NCBI GenBank assembly: GCA_030524055.1
Contig: JAUNHH010000003.1
Coordinates: forward strand, 1-64,000
Length of the DNA stretch: 64,000 bases
Direction of reading: 5' to 3'
Source of the DNA: Actinomycetaceae bacterium
GTDB taxonomy: Bacteria > Actinomycetota > Actinomycetes > Actinomycetales > Actinomycetaceae
Shown: positions 18,098-28,281 of the stretch, piece by piece
Position numbering within the stretch: the first letter of the stretch is position 1
Layout: every line of letters begins with the position of its first letter
The notes under the pieces: model-generated
What the model was told of the DNA's origin: nothing
What the model saw: only the letters and a program-made list of their open reading frames with translations
The model's database searches: none
Made by a program: the position numbers and the translations under genes

Positions 18098-19597
18098 TTA
18101 GCCCTGAGCTTGGACAGCAGTCAGAGCAACGGTATTGACAATGTCTTCGACCAAAGCGCCACGGGAGAGGTCATTGACTGGCTTATTGAGCCCCTGCAAA
18201 ACGGGCCCAACAGCAACCGCGCCAGAAGAACGCTGCACCGCTTTATAGCCAATATTTCCCGCATTCAACGACGGGAAAATAAACACCGTGGCATTACCCG
18301 CTACTGGCGAATCCGGCAACTTGGTGGCCGCAACAGAAGGATCAACGGCAGCATCAAATTGGATGGGGCCTTCAATAGGAAGATCCGGGGCCTTTTCCCG
18401 TGCCAAACGGGTGGCCTCCACAATGGCATCCACATCCGACCCGGTTCCCGATGTGCCCGTGGAATAGGACAGCATGGCCACCTTCGGATCGACTCCAAAT
18501 TGGCGGGCTGTTTCCGCAGAAGAAATCGCAATATCAGCTAATTGCTCAGGTGTTGGATTCGGGTTGACGGCGCAATCGCCAAAAGCCCACATCCGGTCAC
18601 GCATCAGCATCAGGAAGACCGAAGACACCAGGGACACCCCAGGGGCCGTCTTAATAATCTGGAATGAGGGCAAAATGGTGTGGGCAGTGGTGTGGCGTGC
18701 ACCGGAAACCATGCCATCGGCGTCACCCATATGCACCATCATGGTGCCGAAATAGGAGACATCCTTAATGGTTTCCCGCGCCTGCTCTAGCGTGACGCCC
18801 TTCTTTTCGCGCAGACGCGCAAACTCCACCGCGTATTTCTCAGCCAATTCGGCATTATCTACCGACACAATAGTGGCCGCAGAAATATCGAAACCAAGCC
18901 CAGCTGCCCGTGTGCGCACCTCATTGTCATCACCAATGAGAATAATGTCAGCAATGCCGCGTTGAAGAACTTCTGCAGCGGCTTCAAGAACGCGATCATC
19001 TTCCGGTTCAGGCAGAACAATGCGCTTACGATCAGCACGTGCTTTATCCACGAGATCCGCCTGGAAAGCTAGGGGCGTCATTGCTGTCGGCGCAGGGGTG
19101 CCAACAAGCGCCTCAATAGATTCTTCTGTCAGGGGCAGGGGCAAAATCACCAGGCCGGGGACAGAAAGAGAAGAAGCCACGGAAGCAGGTAGGGCAACAG
19201 CCTTAATTTCTGCTTCGTGGCTTTCAGCGCGTTCGCGTGCCTCTTCGATTTCGACTTTGAGAAGATCCGCCGGGACACCTTCAGTATCGAGGGTGAGGAC
19301 AATACCTGCTTTTGTCGAGGCTGCCAGGTCCAGATTCCATCCCAAGGTGTAGAAGAAACGCACCGGAGCATCCGCGAGACCATCAATAACCACAGTATCT
19401 GTGGTGGCTTTACGAACAGTATTGACGACTTTGAGGAGAGCATCATCTGGCGTGGCAACAGCGTCAGGCAATGTGGTGCCCTCCAACGCACCGATCCGAG
19501 TGACACTGCCACGTTTTTCAAGAGCTGCGGTGAGGTCATCACCGAGCTGCGCCGACGTGGCGGCATCAGGGGAGAGGACAAGGAATCGGGTGGTCAC
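18098..19597 (-). CDS. pta: Phosphate acetyltransferase
   Basis: 499 residues. It converts acetyl-CoA to acetyl phosphate, feeding AckA. The C-terminal PTA_PTB catalytic domain (about 170-499) is intact, with FQADLVDKARADRKRIVLPE, GTMMVHMGDADGMVSGARHTT and SLNAGNIGYKAVQR. The N-terminal part of about 160 residues resembles a shortened BioD-like regulatory domain. The GTG at 19597 is preferred over an ATG at 19642 because AAGGAG lies five bases upstream. The protein is shorter than the 700-residue E. coli type. Confidence 0.93.
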   Translation of the reverse strand: MTTRFLVLSPDAATSAQLGDDLTAALEKRGSVTRIGALEGTTLPDAVATPDDALLKVVNTVRKATTDTVVIDGLADAPVRFFYTLGWNLDLAASTKAGIVLTLDTEGVPADLLKVEIEEARERAESHEAEIKAVALPASVASSLSVPGLVILPLPLTEESIEALVGTPAPTAMTPLAFQADLVDKARADRKRIVLPEPEDDRVLEAAAEVLQRGIADIILIGDDNEVRTRAAGLGFDISAATIVSVDNAELAEKYAVEFARLREKKGVTLEQARETIKDVSYFGTMMVHMGDADGMVSGARHTTAHTILPSFQIIKTAPGVSLVSSVFLMLMRDRMWAFGDCAVNPNPTPEQLADIAISSAETARQFGVDPKVAMLSYSTGTSGTGSDVDAIVEATRLAREKAPDLPIEGPIQFDAAVDPSVAATKLPDSPVAGNATVFIFPSLNAGNIGYKAVQRSSGAVAVGPVLQGLNKPVNDLSRGALVEDIVNTVALTAVQAQG

Positions 19598-19758
19598 GAG
19601 TGCTCCTTCGATCTCTTGAGTCGCCGCTGGTGGGGTAGCCACTGGCGGCAGGACGTATGGGGCAGAAGTTGTCCCGCCCTTATCCTATTCTCCGTGTGTG
19701 CTTCACTTGACGACAAATAGCGGGCAATGTGTCACAGCGTGCCACTAAGGTGAGTGGA

Positions 19759-20049
19759 ATGGATGAGAAAAATCGATCCGCGGCGATGAAATGGATGGAA
19801 AAAGGCAGTGTCCTTTTTGTCATCCTTGCCACCGCGACTATTGCCCTCATGGCGGCAACGAATCATCCTCATCGCGCAGTACTAATCCTGGTGGGCACAT
19901 TGGCGATTATGGGGGGATTGCGTGCCCTATGGCCAGGCCGCCCCTGGTTTGCCTCCCGTAACCGCATTGGTGATGTTGCGGTCTATCTGACCCTAGCCCT
20001 GCTCATCTGGTGGTTATCTCCGTGGACGGCGGCCTTAGGTTTGGGCTGA
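19759..20049 (+). CDS. DUF3017 family small membrane protein
   Basis: 96 residues with three membrane segments and the conserved RALWPGRPWFASRNRIGDVAVY block that marks the actinobacterial DUF3017 family, of unknown function. The start at 19759 follows an AGGTGAG site; an in-frame ATG at 19729 would add 10 residues and has no such site. It is divergent from pta. The stop is 90 bases before icd, and a one-mismatch copy of the 12-base repeat (20065-20076) lies in between. Confidence 0.78.
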   Translation: MDEKNRSAAMKWMEKGSVLFVILATATIALMAATNHPHRAVLILVGTLAIMGGLRALWPGRPWFASRNRIGDVAVYLTLALLIWWLSPWTAALGLG

Positions 20050-20139
20050 GTGCTGCTGACAGGGACGAGGGCGGACGGTAGGATTGTCTCGACATCGAGA
20101 TTTCTCCTCTCACCCCAGTAACCCTCCAAAGGACTCACA

Positions 20140-21357
20140 ATGGCGAAGATCAAGGTTGATGGACCCGTAGTTGAACTTGATGGCGACGAGATGACGCGCA
20201 TCATTTGGCAATTTATTAAGGACCGCCTAATCCATCCCTATCTTGATGTGGACCTGCGTTACTACGATTTATCGATTCAGAATCGCGATGCCACCGACGA
20301 CCAGGTCACTATTGACGCAGCCCACGCTATTCAAGAGCATGGCGTTGGCGTTAAATGCGCCACCATCACCCCCGATGAAGCCCGGGTGGAAGAATTTGGC
20401 CTGAAGAAAATGTGGCGTAGCCCCAATGGCACTATTCGCAATATTCTTGGCGGCGTTGTTTTCCGTGAGCCCATTATTATTTCCAATGTTCCCCGCCTTG
20501 TTCCCGGGTGGACAAAGCCTATTGTTGTGGGCCGCCACGCTTTTGGCGATCAATATCGCGCCACTGACTTCCGCGTTCCCAGCGCTGGGACCGTGACATT
20601 GACATTCACCCCGGAAGACGGCTCTGAGCCAATTCAGCATGAGGTTGTCCGTATTCCCGAAGGGGGAGGCGTGACAATGGGTATGTATAACTTCAATGAG
20701 TCCATTGCTGATTTTGCTCGCGCGTCCTTTGCCTATGGCTTAAAGCGCGGATATCCGGTGTACCTGTCCACGAAGAATACTATTCTCAAGGCCTACGACG
20801 GCGCCTTTAAGGATATTTTCCAGGAGGTCTTCGACGCCGAATTCAAAGCCCAATTCGATGCTGCCGGACTGACCTATGAACACCGTCTGATTGACGATAT
20901 GGTGGCTGCCGCATTGAAATGGGAAGGCGGTTATGTGTGGGCATGTAAAAACTACGATGGTGACGTCCAATCCGATACTGTTGCCCAGGGTTTTGGTTCC
21001 CTTGGTCTCATGACCTCTGTCCTCATCACCCCAGATGGGCGCACAATGGAAGCCGAAGCAGCCCATGGTACTGTCACCCGCCACTACCGCCAACACCAGG
21101 CGGGCAAGCCCACCTCCACTAACCCGATTGCCTCGATTTTTGCCTGGACCCGGGGCCTGGCTCACCGCGGAAATCTCGACAATAACCCGCAATTGGTGGA
21201 CTTCGCCCAGACACTAGAGGAAGTCGTGATTCGCACCGTTGAAGGCGGTCAGATGACGAAAGACCTTGCTCTGCTCATCGCTGCTGACGCGCCGTGGTTG
21301 ACCACGGAGGAGTTCCTCGCAGCCCTTGACGAGAACCTCAGTAAGCGTTTGGCCTGA
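20140..21357 (+). CDS. icd: NADP-dependent isocitrate dehydrogenase
   Basis: 405 residues. It oxidatively decarboxylates isocitrate to 2-oxoglutarate. The sequence is of the homodimeric, eukaryote-like subfamily [55 protein letters not shown] and [14 protein letters not shown]. The ATG is preceded by AAAGGA. It stands alone, with a repeat-derived terminator after the stop. With fumC and mdh it supplies part of the TCA cycle, probably in branched, biosynthetic form; that last point is inference. Confidence 0.96.
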   Translation: MAKIKVDGPVVELDGDEMTRIIWQFIKDRLIHPYLDVDLRYYDLSIQNRDATDDQVTIDAAHAIQEHGVGVKCATITPDEARVEEFGLKKMWRSPNGTIRNILGGVVFREPIIISNVPRLVPGWTKPIVVGRHAFGDQYRATDFRVPSAGTVTLTFTPEDGSEPIQHEVVRIPEGGGVTMGMYNFNESIADFARASFAYGLKRGYPVYLSTKNTILKAYDGAFKDIFQEVFDAEFKAQFDAAGLTYEHRLIDDMVAAALKWEGGYVWACKNYDGDVQSDTVAQGFGSLGLMTSVLITPDGRTMEAEAAHGTVTRHYRQHQAGKPTSTNPIASIFAWTRGLAHRGNLDNNPQLVDFAQTLEEVVIRTVEGGQMTKDLALLIAADAPWLTTEEFLAALDENLSKRLA

Positions 21358-21371
21358 GTTTTCGCTTCTTT

Positions 21372-21404
21372 CCCCGTCCTCGTGAATAATCCACGAGGGC
21401 GGGG
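21372..21404 (+). terminator. Terminator of icd formed by an inverted pair of the 12-base repeat
   Basis: CCCCGTCCTCGTG (21372-21384) faces CACGAGGGCGGGG (21392-21404) with a seven-base loop and one G-T mismatch. It lies 14 bases after the icd stop. Confidence 0.75.
21393..21404 (+). repeat. 12-base interspersed repeat, exact copy (right arm of icd terminator)
   Basis: ACGAGGGCGGGG; its inverted partner at 21372-21383 has one substitution. Confidence 0.85.
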
Positions 21405-21470
21405 CTCGTGTGCTATTCCGCTGGATGGACGCCTCCGAGTCACTTCTGAAAATCGCGGCATCCTTAGGAT

Positions 21471-22811
21471 ATGCTCGACATCCTTAAAAAAGGCGGCATC
21501 CTCGTGTGGGTTATTGCCGCCATTATTCTTGCGATCGTTCTTGGGAGTGTCCGGATTGGGCAGTGGCACCTGATCCCCGTTGAAGTGGGCCACGTTTTTG
21601 CCACATTCTCTGGCCTCTTTGGGCAATTCCTTTCTTTCGCGATTCCCCTCATTATTATTGGCCTGGTCACTCCCGCCATTGCGGATCTGGGGCATGGCGC
21701 CGGGAAGTGGTTGGGAATTACCGCTGCTTTTGCCTATGGCTCCACTATTTTTGCTGGCCTCGTCACCTGGTTGGCATGTGCCCTGGTCCTGCCACGGGTA
21801 CTGCCGTCTTCTCTGGCTCAGGTAAAAGAGCCCGGTAGTGCCTTTGAGAATTATTTTGCTGCTATTGAAATCACCCCGGTTATGGGCGTGGTCACCGCAT
21901 TGGTGCTGAGTTTTGTCCTTGGTGTTGGGCTTTCCCTTATTCCGCGCGGCGTCCTTCGGAAGGGCTTTATTGAGTTCCGTGCGATTATTACCAAGGTTAT
22001 TGACCGCATTATTATTCCCCTCCTGCCCATCCATATTTTCGCTATTTTCCTTAACCTCACCTATACCGGTGAAGTCTGGCATATTATGCAGACCCTTATG
22101 GCAGTAGTCGTGGTTGTTCTTGTCCTTGAAGTCATTATTCTCTTCAGCCAATACACCCTCGCTGGCATTATTGCCCGGAAAAATCCTCTGACTGCACTGA
22201 TGGCAATGTTGCCAGCCTATTTCACTGCGTTAGGAACGTCCTCTTCGGCGGCAACAATTCCTGTGACATTGAAGTCTGCTAAGAAACTCGGTGTCAGTGA
22301 TTCGGTGGCCAATTTTACGATTCCACTGTGCGCCACTATCCATTTAGCGGGCTCCACGTCAAAAATCTTCGCCTTTGCCTTCGCCATTGTTTTCACCCAA
22401 GGAATTGCCGTGACCCCGGCGCAGTGGATCGGATTTATCTTTATGCTTGGCGTCACAATGGTGGCAGCTCCAGGCGTTCCCGGCGGCGCAATTATGGCGG
22501 CCTCGGGTGTTCTCACCTCAATGCTGGGCTTTGACGAAGCAGCCATGGGCCTCATGATTGCCTCCTATGTGGCCCTCGATTCCTTTGGCACCGCCACTAA
22601 TGTCACTGGCGATGGGGCTATTTCCCTGATCATTAATAAACTCACTGGCGGCAATCTCAATGGCAGCGAGGACTTAGAAAATGCTCGGGAACTCTCCTTC
22701 GATGGCATGGCGTATCTCGATAAAGTCTCTGTTCCTGGACTGGTTTCACCAGAAGACCTAGAAAATAGTGCCGCCGCAAATAATGGCGCCACCCCGCCCT
22801 CGTCACAGTGA
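21471..22811 (+). CDS. Dicarboxylate/amino acid:cation symporter (DAACS family)
   Basis: 446 residues with eight to ten membrane segments. Family motifs are visible: a serine-rich hairpin GTSSSAATIPVT, the helix-7 motif PLCATIHLAGSTSK (equivalent to PLGATINMDGT) and DSFGTATNVTGDGAI (the second substrate hairpin). The changes from NMDGT to HLAGS make a serine/threonine or other neutral substrate as likely as glutamate. No good ribosome-binding site precedes the ATG, so the true start may differ by a few codons. The 3' end contains an exact copy of the 12-base repeat. Confidence 0.85.
   Translation: MLDILKKGGILVWVIAAIILAIVLGSVRIGQWHLIPVEVGHVFATFSGLFGQFLSFAIPLIIIGLVTPAIADLGHGAGKWLGITAAFAYGSTIFAGLVTWLACALVLPRVLPSSLAQVKEPGSAFENYFAAIEITPVMGVVTALVLSFVLGVGLSLIPRGVLRKGFIEFRAIITKVIDRIIIPLLPIHIFAIFLNLTYTGEVWHIMQTLMAVVVVVLVLEVIILFSQYTLAGIIARKNPLTALMAMLPAYFTALGTSSSAATIPVTLKSAKKLGVSDSVANFTIPLCATIHLAGSTSKIFAFAFAIVFTQGIAVTPAQWIGFIFMLGVTMVAAPGVPGGAIMAASGVLTSMLGFDEAAMGLMIASYVALDSFGTATNVTGDGAISLIINKLTGGNLNGSEDLENARELSFDGMAYLDKVSVPGLVSPEDLENSAAANNGATPPSSQ
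22792..22803 (-). repeat. 12-base interspersed repeat, exact copy inside the symporter gene
   Basis: CCCCGCCCTCGT on the plus strand, read as part of Thr-Pro-Pro-Ser-Ser just before the stop codon. Confidence 0.85.
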
Positions 22812-22909
22812 CATCATCCCTGAGTGAGACGCCCGGGTGAGCACGGTCATACAATAGGAGTGCTCGCTCCGGGCCCCTCCCGGACACCCTATGAACGGAG
22901 CCCATCACT

Positions 22910-25201
22910 ATGGAACAACCTGCTCGTGAGTCGTCCACAACAGGAGTACGCATTGGGGTGCTCACCTCCGGTGGTGACGCACAAGGGATGAATGCAGCTG
23001 TTCGCGCAGTCGTTCGCACCGCCTTGGTTCGCGGAGCCCAACCCTATGCCATTTTTGAAGGATGGGCGGGTGCCGTTAACGGAGGCGACGCTATTCGTCC
23101 AATGGGCTGGTCAGATGTCTCCAATATTCTCCACGCAGGCGGCACGGTGATTGGCACTGCCCGCAGTGCTGAATTCCGTGAATATGCGGGACGCCACGCT
23201 GCCGCAAAGCATCTAATGGAACACGGAATCGACCACCTTATTGTCATCGGTGGGGACGGCTCCCTGTCAGGCACCAATGAATTCCGTGAAGAATGGTCTC
23301 AGCACCTTGCCGAACTCGTTGATGAAGGTGTCATTAGCCAAGAGGACGCTGATAGCCATCCTCGCCTTGTTGTAGTGGGCCTTGTGGGCTCTATTGATAA
23401 CGATATGGTCGGCACTGATATGACCATTGGCGCCGATACTGCCCTCCATCGAATCCTTGCTGCCATTGACCAGATTTCCTCAACCGCTGCCTCCCACCAA
23501 CGCACATTTATTGTCGAAGTAATGGGCAGGCACTGCGGATACTTGCCGTTGATGGCTGCGGTTGCGGGCGGCGCCGACTATGTTTTTACGCCAGAAGACC
23601 CAGCAAAAGAAGGCTGGGAAGACGAAATGGCCGAATATTTGCGTCTTGGTCGCGAGGCCGGACGCCGTGAATCCATTATTCTCGTCGCTGAAGGCGCCAC
23701 CGACGCAGCCGGAAATATACTCACTACCGCCGATATTGCGGCCGCATTAAAAGAACGGACAGGGGAAGAACCCAGGGTCACTATTCTTGGCCATGTCCAA
23801 CGCGGTGGTTCACCATCGTCCTATGACCGGTGGATGTCCACATTATTGGGCTATGCCGCCGTCCAAGAAATCTTGGAGTCGCCTGAACAAGACGAAGCCT
23901 GCATTCTTGGTTTGCGTCGCAATCGCGTCACCCGAATTCCCCTAATGGAAGCGGTGCGTGAAACCCGCGGGGTGAAAGATCTTATTGCTGCTGGAGATTT
24001 TGCTGCTGCACAAGCCAGCCGGGGCACCTCTTTTGCGACAATGGTGCGTATTAATCAGGTTCTTTCCAGGCCCCCGCAGCTAATGAATGCGGCAGAAAAA
24101 GGCGCTAAACGGGTCGGTATTGTGCATGTGGGTGGTCTTGCACCGGGAATGAATACTGCTGCCCGCGCAGCCGTGCGCCTGGGTATGGCTAAAGGCTGGA
24201 CTATGCTCGGAATTGAGAATTCTTGGGCGGGCCTGGCCGATAATACTGTCCGCGAATTAACCTGGTCGGATGTTGAAGGCTGGGAGTTTAGGGGCGGGGC
24301 TGAACTTGGCACCCGGCGCCCTATCCCAGAAATCGAAGAGTTCTACGCCATTGGCCGGGCCATTGAACGCAATGATATTGACGCCCTTATTGTTATCGGT
24401 GGAATGAATGCCTACCTCAGCGTCTACAATATGATTGCAGAAAAAGACCGGTACCCGGCATTCCGTATTCCTATTGTTCTTGTGCCAGCAACCATTGATA
24501 ATAATGTCCCCGGGACAGAATTATCTATTGGCGCTGATACAGCGCTTAATAATGCCACGTGGACACTCGATCGGATTAAAGAATCTGCCGCAGCGTCCCG
24601 GCGTTGTTTTGTTGCCCGAGTTATGGGGCGTAATTGCGGGTATTTAACGGTAATGTCTGGCCTGTCCTCAGGCGCAGAATATGCCTACCTCAATGAATTC
24701 CCGCCATCATTGGCTGATATTGACGCCGACGCCCAAAAAATGCGCATGTCTTTTGAAGCAGGACGCCGCCTTTTCCTGGTTGTCGTGAATGAAGACAATG
24801 ACAGCCACTACACCTCAGAATTCCTTGCCTCAGCATTTGAAGCCGAAGGGCGGGGCCTTTTCGACGTCCGCCACACATCCGTTGGCCACCTCCTGCAAGG
24901 GGGAACTCCCAGCCCCTTTGACCGCCTCCACGCCACGCGCCTTGTCGATATTGCTCTGGAAGACATTGGCAGCCAATTTGACGAGGGCGTAGCGCGGGCT
25001 GTGTATGTCGGACAGGTTGAAGGAACGAATGCTATTCGCCCCGTTGAACGAATGATGGATGACCTTGATATGGCTCACCGCCGCCCCTTTATCCAGTGGT
25101 GGGAAGAACTCGTTCCTGTCCTCACCGCTGTCTCATTTAAAGACAGCGACCATGCACTGGCCAGAATTAGTATTTCTGATGCTTCCGCTTCTCAGCGTTA
25201 A
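22910..25201 (+). CDS. pfkA: Double-length, eukaryote-like 6-phosphofructokinase
   Basis: 763 residues, about twice the usual bacterial PFK, formed by two PFK domains (about 12-390 and 400-760). The first half has the ATP-type motifs [12 protein letters not shown] and GSIDND, with catalytic Asp residues and [19 protein letters not shown]. The second half keeps the fold ([24 protein letters not shown]) but reads TIDNN where TIDND is expected. This parallels the regulatory C-terminal half of animal and fungal PFK. It likely phosphorylates fructose 6-phosphate with ATP in glycolysis. It is 42 bases upstream of pgi and probably co-transcribed with it. Confidence 0.93.
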   Translation: MEQPARESSTTGVRIGVLTSGGDAQGMNAAVRAVVRTALVRGAQPYAIFEGWAGAVNGGDAIRPMGWSDVSNILHAGGTVIGTARSAEFREYAGRHAAAKHLMEHGIDHLIVIGGDGSLSGTNEFREEWSQHLAELVDEGVISQEDADSHPRLVVVGLVGSIDNDMVGTDMTIGADTALHRILAAIDQISSTAASHQRTFIVEVMGRHCGYLPLMAAVAGGADYVFTPEDPAKEGWEDEMAEYLRLGREAGRRESIILVAEGATDAAGNILTTADIAAALKERTGEEPRVTILGHVQRGGSPSSYDRWMSTLLGYAAVQEILESPEQDEACILGLRRNRVTRIPLMEAVRETRGVKDLIAAGDFAAAQASRGTSFATMVRINQVLSRPPQLMNAAEKGAKRVGIVHVGGLAPGMNTAARAAVRLGMAKGWTMLGIENSWAGLADNTVRELTWSDVEGWEFRGGAELGTRRPIPEIEEFYAIGRAIERNDIDALIVIGGMNAYLSVYNMIAEKDRYPAFRIPIVLVPATIDNNVPGTELSIGADTALNNATWTLDRIKESAAASRRCFVARVMGRNCGYLTVMSGLSSGAEYAYLNEFPPSLADIDADAQKMRMSFEAGRRLFLVVVNEDNDSHYTSEFLASAFEAEGRGLFDVRHTSVGHLLQGGTPSPFDRLHATRLVDIALEDIGSQFDEGVARAVYVGQVEGTNAIRPVERMMDDLDMAHRRPFIQWWEELVPVLTAVSFKDSDHALARISISDASASQR

Positions 25202-25207
25202 TATTGA

Positions 25208-25219
25208 CCCCGCCCTCGT
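25208..25219 (-). repeat. 12-base interspersed repeat, exact copy in the pfk-pgi gap
   Basis: CCCCGCCCTCGT on the plus strand, seven bases after the pfk stop and just before the pgi ribosome-binding site. No inverted partner is nearby. Confidence 0.85.
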
Positions 25220-25242
25220 CTGAAAAAAATAGAGGAGATATT

Positions 25243-26922
25243 GTGACCGACCTTGCCCCCATTGATCCCACAACAACTGCCGCATGGGATGCCTTAGATA
25301 GTCGCGCCCAAGAATTCGATATGGATTTGCGCGCCGAATTCGCTGCCGACCCACAGCGCGCGGAAAAATGGTCCCGCACCGCGGGCGACCTTTATGTCGA
25401 TCTGTCGAAAAATCTCATTGACGATGCTCTTTTAGCTGATCTTCTTGCTCTTGCTGAACACACTCAAGTAGAGCAATTGCGTGACGCCATGTATTCCGGC
25501 GAGCACATTAATACCACCGAAGATCGCGCTGTTTTACATACGGCATTGCGTCGGCCAAAGACAGACTCTTTGAATGTCGATGGTCAGGATGTTATTGCCG
25601 ATGTGCACGACGTTTTAGAGCGGATCTATTCCTTTGCGGATCGCGTGCGTGACGGCCAATGGGTGGGTGTCACCGGCAAGCCAGTATCAACAGTGGTCAA
25701 TGTGGGTATTGGCGGTTCCGATTTAGGGCCTGTCATGGCTTATGAAGCCCTCAAACCCTATGTGAAAGAGGGACTCGAATGCCGTTTTATCTCCAATATT
25801 GACCCCACTGATGCGGGTGAAGTGACAAAGGATCTGGACCCGGAAACCACCCTGGTCATTGTGGCCTCTAAAACCTTCACCACCCTCGAAACCATTACGA
25901 ATGCCCGCGTTGTCCGCGATTGGTTCCTGTCTGCGCTCAAGGAAAAGGGAATCATTAACGAGGGCGATGAGACCGGTGAAAAAGAGGCGATCTCCAAGCA
26001 CTTTGTTGCTGTCTCCACGGCCCTTGATCTTGTTGCCGACTTCGGTATTGACCCAAATAATGCCTTTGGATTCTGGAATTGGGTGGGCGGTCGCTATTCA
26101 GTAGATTCTGCCGTCGGATTATCACTTGCCATTGCTATTGGCAGGGAAGGATTTGCTGACTTCCTTTCTGGCTTCCACACCATGGACCGCCATTTTGCCG
26201 AGGCTGCTCCAGCTGAAAATGTGCCACTACTGATGGGGCTACTCAATGTGTGGTACGTGAATTTCCTGGGGGCAGAATCCCACGCAGTGTTGCCCTATTC
26301 CCAGTACCTCCACCGTTTCCCCGCCTATTTACAGCAGCTGACAATGGAATCCAATGGGAAGTCGGTACGGCGCGACGGCGCTCCCATTACCTACGAAACG
26401 GGCGAAGTTTTCTGGGGCGAGCCAGGAACAAATGGCCAACATGCCTTCTACCAGCTGATTCACCAGGGCACGCGAATGGTGCCAGCCGACTTTATTGCTT
26501 TTGCACGCCCCACATGGCCTTTGCGTGACGGTGAAGCCGATATGCATGAGCTTTTCTTGTCGAATTTCCTGGCGCAAACAAAGGCCCTGGCATTTGGCAA
26601 GACCAGCGATGAAGTCCGCGCTGAAGGCACCCCTGAAGCGATTGTGTCAGCCCGTGTCTTTACAGGAAATCGACCCACTACCTCGATTATGGCAGCGGAA
26701 TTGACTCCATCTGTCCTCGGTCAACTCATTGCCCTCTACGAGCACATTACTTTTGTTGAGGGCGCCGTATGGGGTATTGATTCCTTTGACCAGTGGGGCG
26801 TGGAGCTCGGCAAGGTTTTGGCCAAGCAGATTCTGCCCGCTATTAGTGGCGATGAACAGGCTCTTGCTGGGCAGGATTCCTCCACCCAAAATCTCATCGC
26901 CTTCTACCGCAACAACCGCTAA
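25243..26922 (+). CDS. pgi: Glucose-6-phosphate isomerase
   Basis: 559 residues. It interconverts glucose 6-phosphate and fructose 6-phosphate. Signatures: [66 protein letters not shown] and the C-terminal [15 protein letters not shown]. The GTG at 25243 follows AGAGGAGATATT, which is better than the ATG at 25204 that lies inside the repeat-containing gap. It forms a glycolytic pair with the upstream phosphofructokinase and is followed by a strong terminator. Confidence 0.97.
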   Translation: MTDLAPIDPTTTAAWDALDSRAQEFDMDLRAEFAADPQRAEKWSRTAGDLYVDLSKNLIDDALLADLLALAEHTQVEQLRDAMYSGEHINTTEDRAVLHTALRRPKTDSLNVDGQDVIADVHDVLERIYSFADRVRDGQWVGVTGKPVSTVVNVGIGGSDLGPVMAYEALKPYVKEGLECRFISNIDPTDAGEVTKDLDPETTLVIVASKTFTTLETITNARVVRDWFLSALKEKGIINEGDETGEKEAISKHFVAVSTALDLVADFGIDPNNAFGFWNWVGGRYSVDSAVGLSLAIAIGREGFADFLSGFHTMDRHFAEAAPAENVPLLMGLLNVWYVNFLGAESHAVLPYSQYLHRFPAYLQQLTMESNGKSVRRDGAPITYETGEVFWGEPGTNGQHAFYQLIHQGTRMVPADFIAFARPTWPLRDGEADMHELFLSNFLAQTKALAFGKTSDEVRAEGTPEAIVSARVFTGNRPTTSIMAAELTPSVLGQLIALYEHITFVEGAVWGIDSFDQWGVELGKVLAKQILPAISGDEQALAGQDSSTQNLIAFYRNNR

Positions 26923-26929
26923 GGCACTC

Positions 26930-26975
26930 GCCCCGTTCACAGGCATCTGTGGGCGGGGCACCCTTTTACTTTTTT
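26930..26975. terminator. Terminator between pgi and the convergent lacI-type gene
   Basis: GCCCCG...CACAG pairs with CTGTG...CGGGGC (26930-26959), followed on the plus strand by CCCTTTTACTTTTTT. The T-run overlaps the end of the convergent regulator gene. Confidence 0.8.
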
Positions 26976-27988
26976 CGCGGCCCGCTTGATGCCCGCACAA
27001 TCAGGGGTGAGGGCACTATTCTCCGGTCTTCTTCTGTGCTTTGCCCGTCGAGTCCAGACAGGACCTGATCAACAAGCTCAAATCCAATGCGATCGAAATC
27101 CTGCTGAATAGTGGTCAGGGGAGGAATGGAATACTCGCCAATATCAATTCCGTCAAAGCCAATAACGGAGATGTCATCGGGGATTTTTCTCCCGCCCTCG
27201 TCTAATGCACGCATAAGCCCCAATGCCATTTCATCATTTCCGCACAGAACTGCCGTGACACTATCCATTTTAGCTAATTCTTTCCCCGCAATATAGCCAC
27301 TTTTTGTGCTCCAATCGCCATAGAGAAGTGGCCCTTCGGGAATACCCGCATCCTGTAATGCGCGGCTCCATGCGGCATAACGGAGGCGGGCTGAACGCGA
27401 ATCTAAAGGCCCACGAATATGAGCAATACTGCGGTGTCCAAGGTCGAAAAGATAATTCATTGCCTCTTGCACGCCGGATACTTGATCGTGGAGAACACAG
27501 GGATAATCGTCAATGAGGCGTGAATCAGAAACAGAAACAGGGACGCCTTTGGGAAGGCGTAATGAACCCCTCGCAGCAGAGCCGGCTTGAATAATAATAA
27601 TCCCATCGACTGCCTGATCAATAAGGAGGGTTGTGGCTTCCTGTAAATCATCAGTTTCGGGGTGGGGGACTTGAATAATGGTGGTGGAATATCCGCGTGC
27701 GGCAGCTTTAGAAACAATTGCCGCGGTAATACAGGCTTCCCCTGTTTTTCCGACGTTCTGGGTAATGACTCCGAGAGTGTGGAATGATCCGGAGCGCAGA
27801 GCCTGGGCAGCGCGATTCGGGGTATATCCCAAGCGTTCCATGGCGTCGCGGACCTTTTGACGGGTTCCTTCGCGCACATTAGGGGCCTCCCGCGAGACAC
27901 GGGAGACAGTTTGGGGAGAGACCCCTGCCAATGCGGCAACATCGGCAATTGAAGGCGATTGCGATTTCGCTGGTGAGGGCCGGGACAT
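26966..27988 (-). CDS. LacI-family transcriptional repressor of the galactoside locus
   Basis: 340 residues. An N-terminal helix-turn-helix (SIADVAALAGVSPQTVSRV, about 13-35) is followed by the hinge GYTPNRAAQALRSG and a periplasmic-binding-protein-like ligand domain. It is divergent from the ABC-transporter/lacZ genes, and two near-identical LacI-type palindromes lie in between, so it very likely represses them and itself. Its ATG is six bases after TAGGCT, suggesting a leaderless transcript. A one-mismatch 12-base repeat (27190-27201) encodes DEGGR. Confidence 0.93.
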   Translation of the reverse strand: MSRPSPAKSQSPSIADVAALAGVSPQTVSRVSREAPNVREGTRQKVRDAMERLGYTPNRAAQALRSGSFHTLGVITQNVGKTGEACITAAIVSKAAARGYSTTIIQVPHPETDDLQEATTLLIDQAVDGIIIIQAGSAARGSLRLPKGVPVSVSDSRLIDDYPCVLHDQVSGVQEAMNYLFDLGHRSIAHIRGPLDSRSARLRYAAWSRALQDAGIPEGPLLYGDWSTKSGYIAGKELAKMDSVTAVLCGNDEMALGLMRALDEGGRKIPDDISVIGFDGIDIGEYSIPPLTTIQQDFDRIGFELVDQVLSGLDGQSTEEDRRIVPSPLIVRASSGPRKK

Positions 27989-27994
27989 AAAGAA

Positions 27995-28000
27995 AGCCTA
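27995..28000 (-). promoter_or_regulatory. -10 box of the LacI-type gene, leaderless spacing
   Basis: Minus-strand TAGGCT lies six bases before the ATG, the same hexamer and spacing as at fumC. No clear -35 is seen. The operator at 28021-28036 sits just upstream, as expected for autorepression. Confidence 0.45.
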
Positions 28001-28020
28001 ACAAATCTGCCGGGCACGGC

Positions 28021-28036
28021 TTGGTAACGTTGCCAA
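28021..28036. promoter_or_regulatory. LacI-type operator, site 1
   Basis: TTGGTAACGTTGCCAA, a palindrome with one imperfect pair and the central CG step usual in LacI-family operators. It lies near the promoter of the repressor gene. Confidence 0.75.
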
Positions 28037-28174
28037 TGTAGTTCGTGTGGGGCAATTTTTCCTTCGGCGAGGGCGGGGCGCGGGCACAAGATCAGCCTAT
28101 TTTTCCCCGGAAATTCAACGTTATTGAAGTGAGACGCTCCAATCTGTTTTCCTGGGGGCGCCGATCCTGCTATT

Positions 28175-28190
28175 TTGGCAACGTCACCAA
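28175..28190. promoter_or_regulatory. LacI-type operator, site 2
   Basis: TTGGCAACGTCACCAA differs from site 1 at only two positions. It begins within a TATTTT hexamer (28171-28176) that could be the -10 box of the transporter operon, so bound repressor would block transcription. The two sites are 154 bases apart, suitable for looping. Confidence 0.75.
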
Positions 28191-28196
28191 GGACGG

Positions 28197-28218
28197 TTGG
28201 CCACGGCGAAGTGGCCAA
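28197..28218. promoter_or_regulatory. Perfect inverted repeat in the transporter leader
   Basis: TTGGCCAC and GTGGCCAA are exact inverted arms around six bases. It lies seven bases after operator 2. It may be a second regulator's site or a leader hairpin; the sequence does not decide. Confidence 0.5.
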
Positions 28219-28281
28219 TGTGACCCCACCACAGGATGCGCTGTAGCAACGCCGGTGGGCTAAAACAAAAGGAGTTCACCG

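Noticed and set aside
21249..22151. A 300-codon open frame on the minus strand across the end of icd and the start of the symporter
   Set aside because: It spans a clear terminator and two well-supported genes on the other strand, and its Asn/Gly/Lys-rich translation resembles no protein family.
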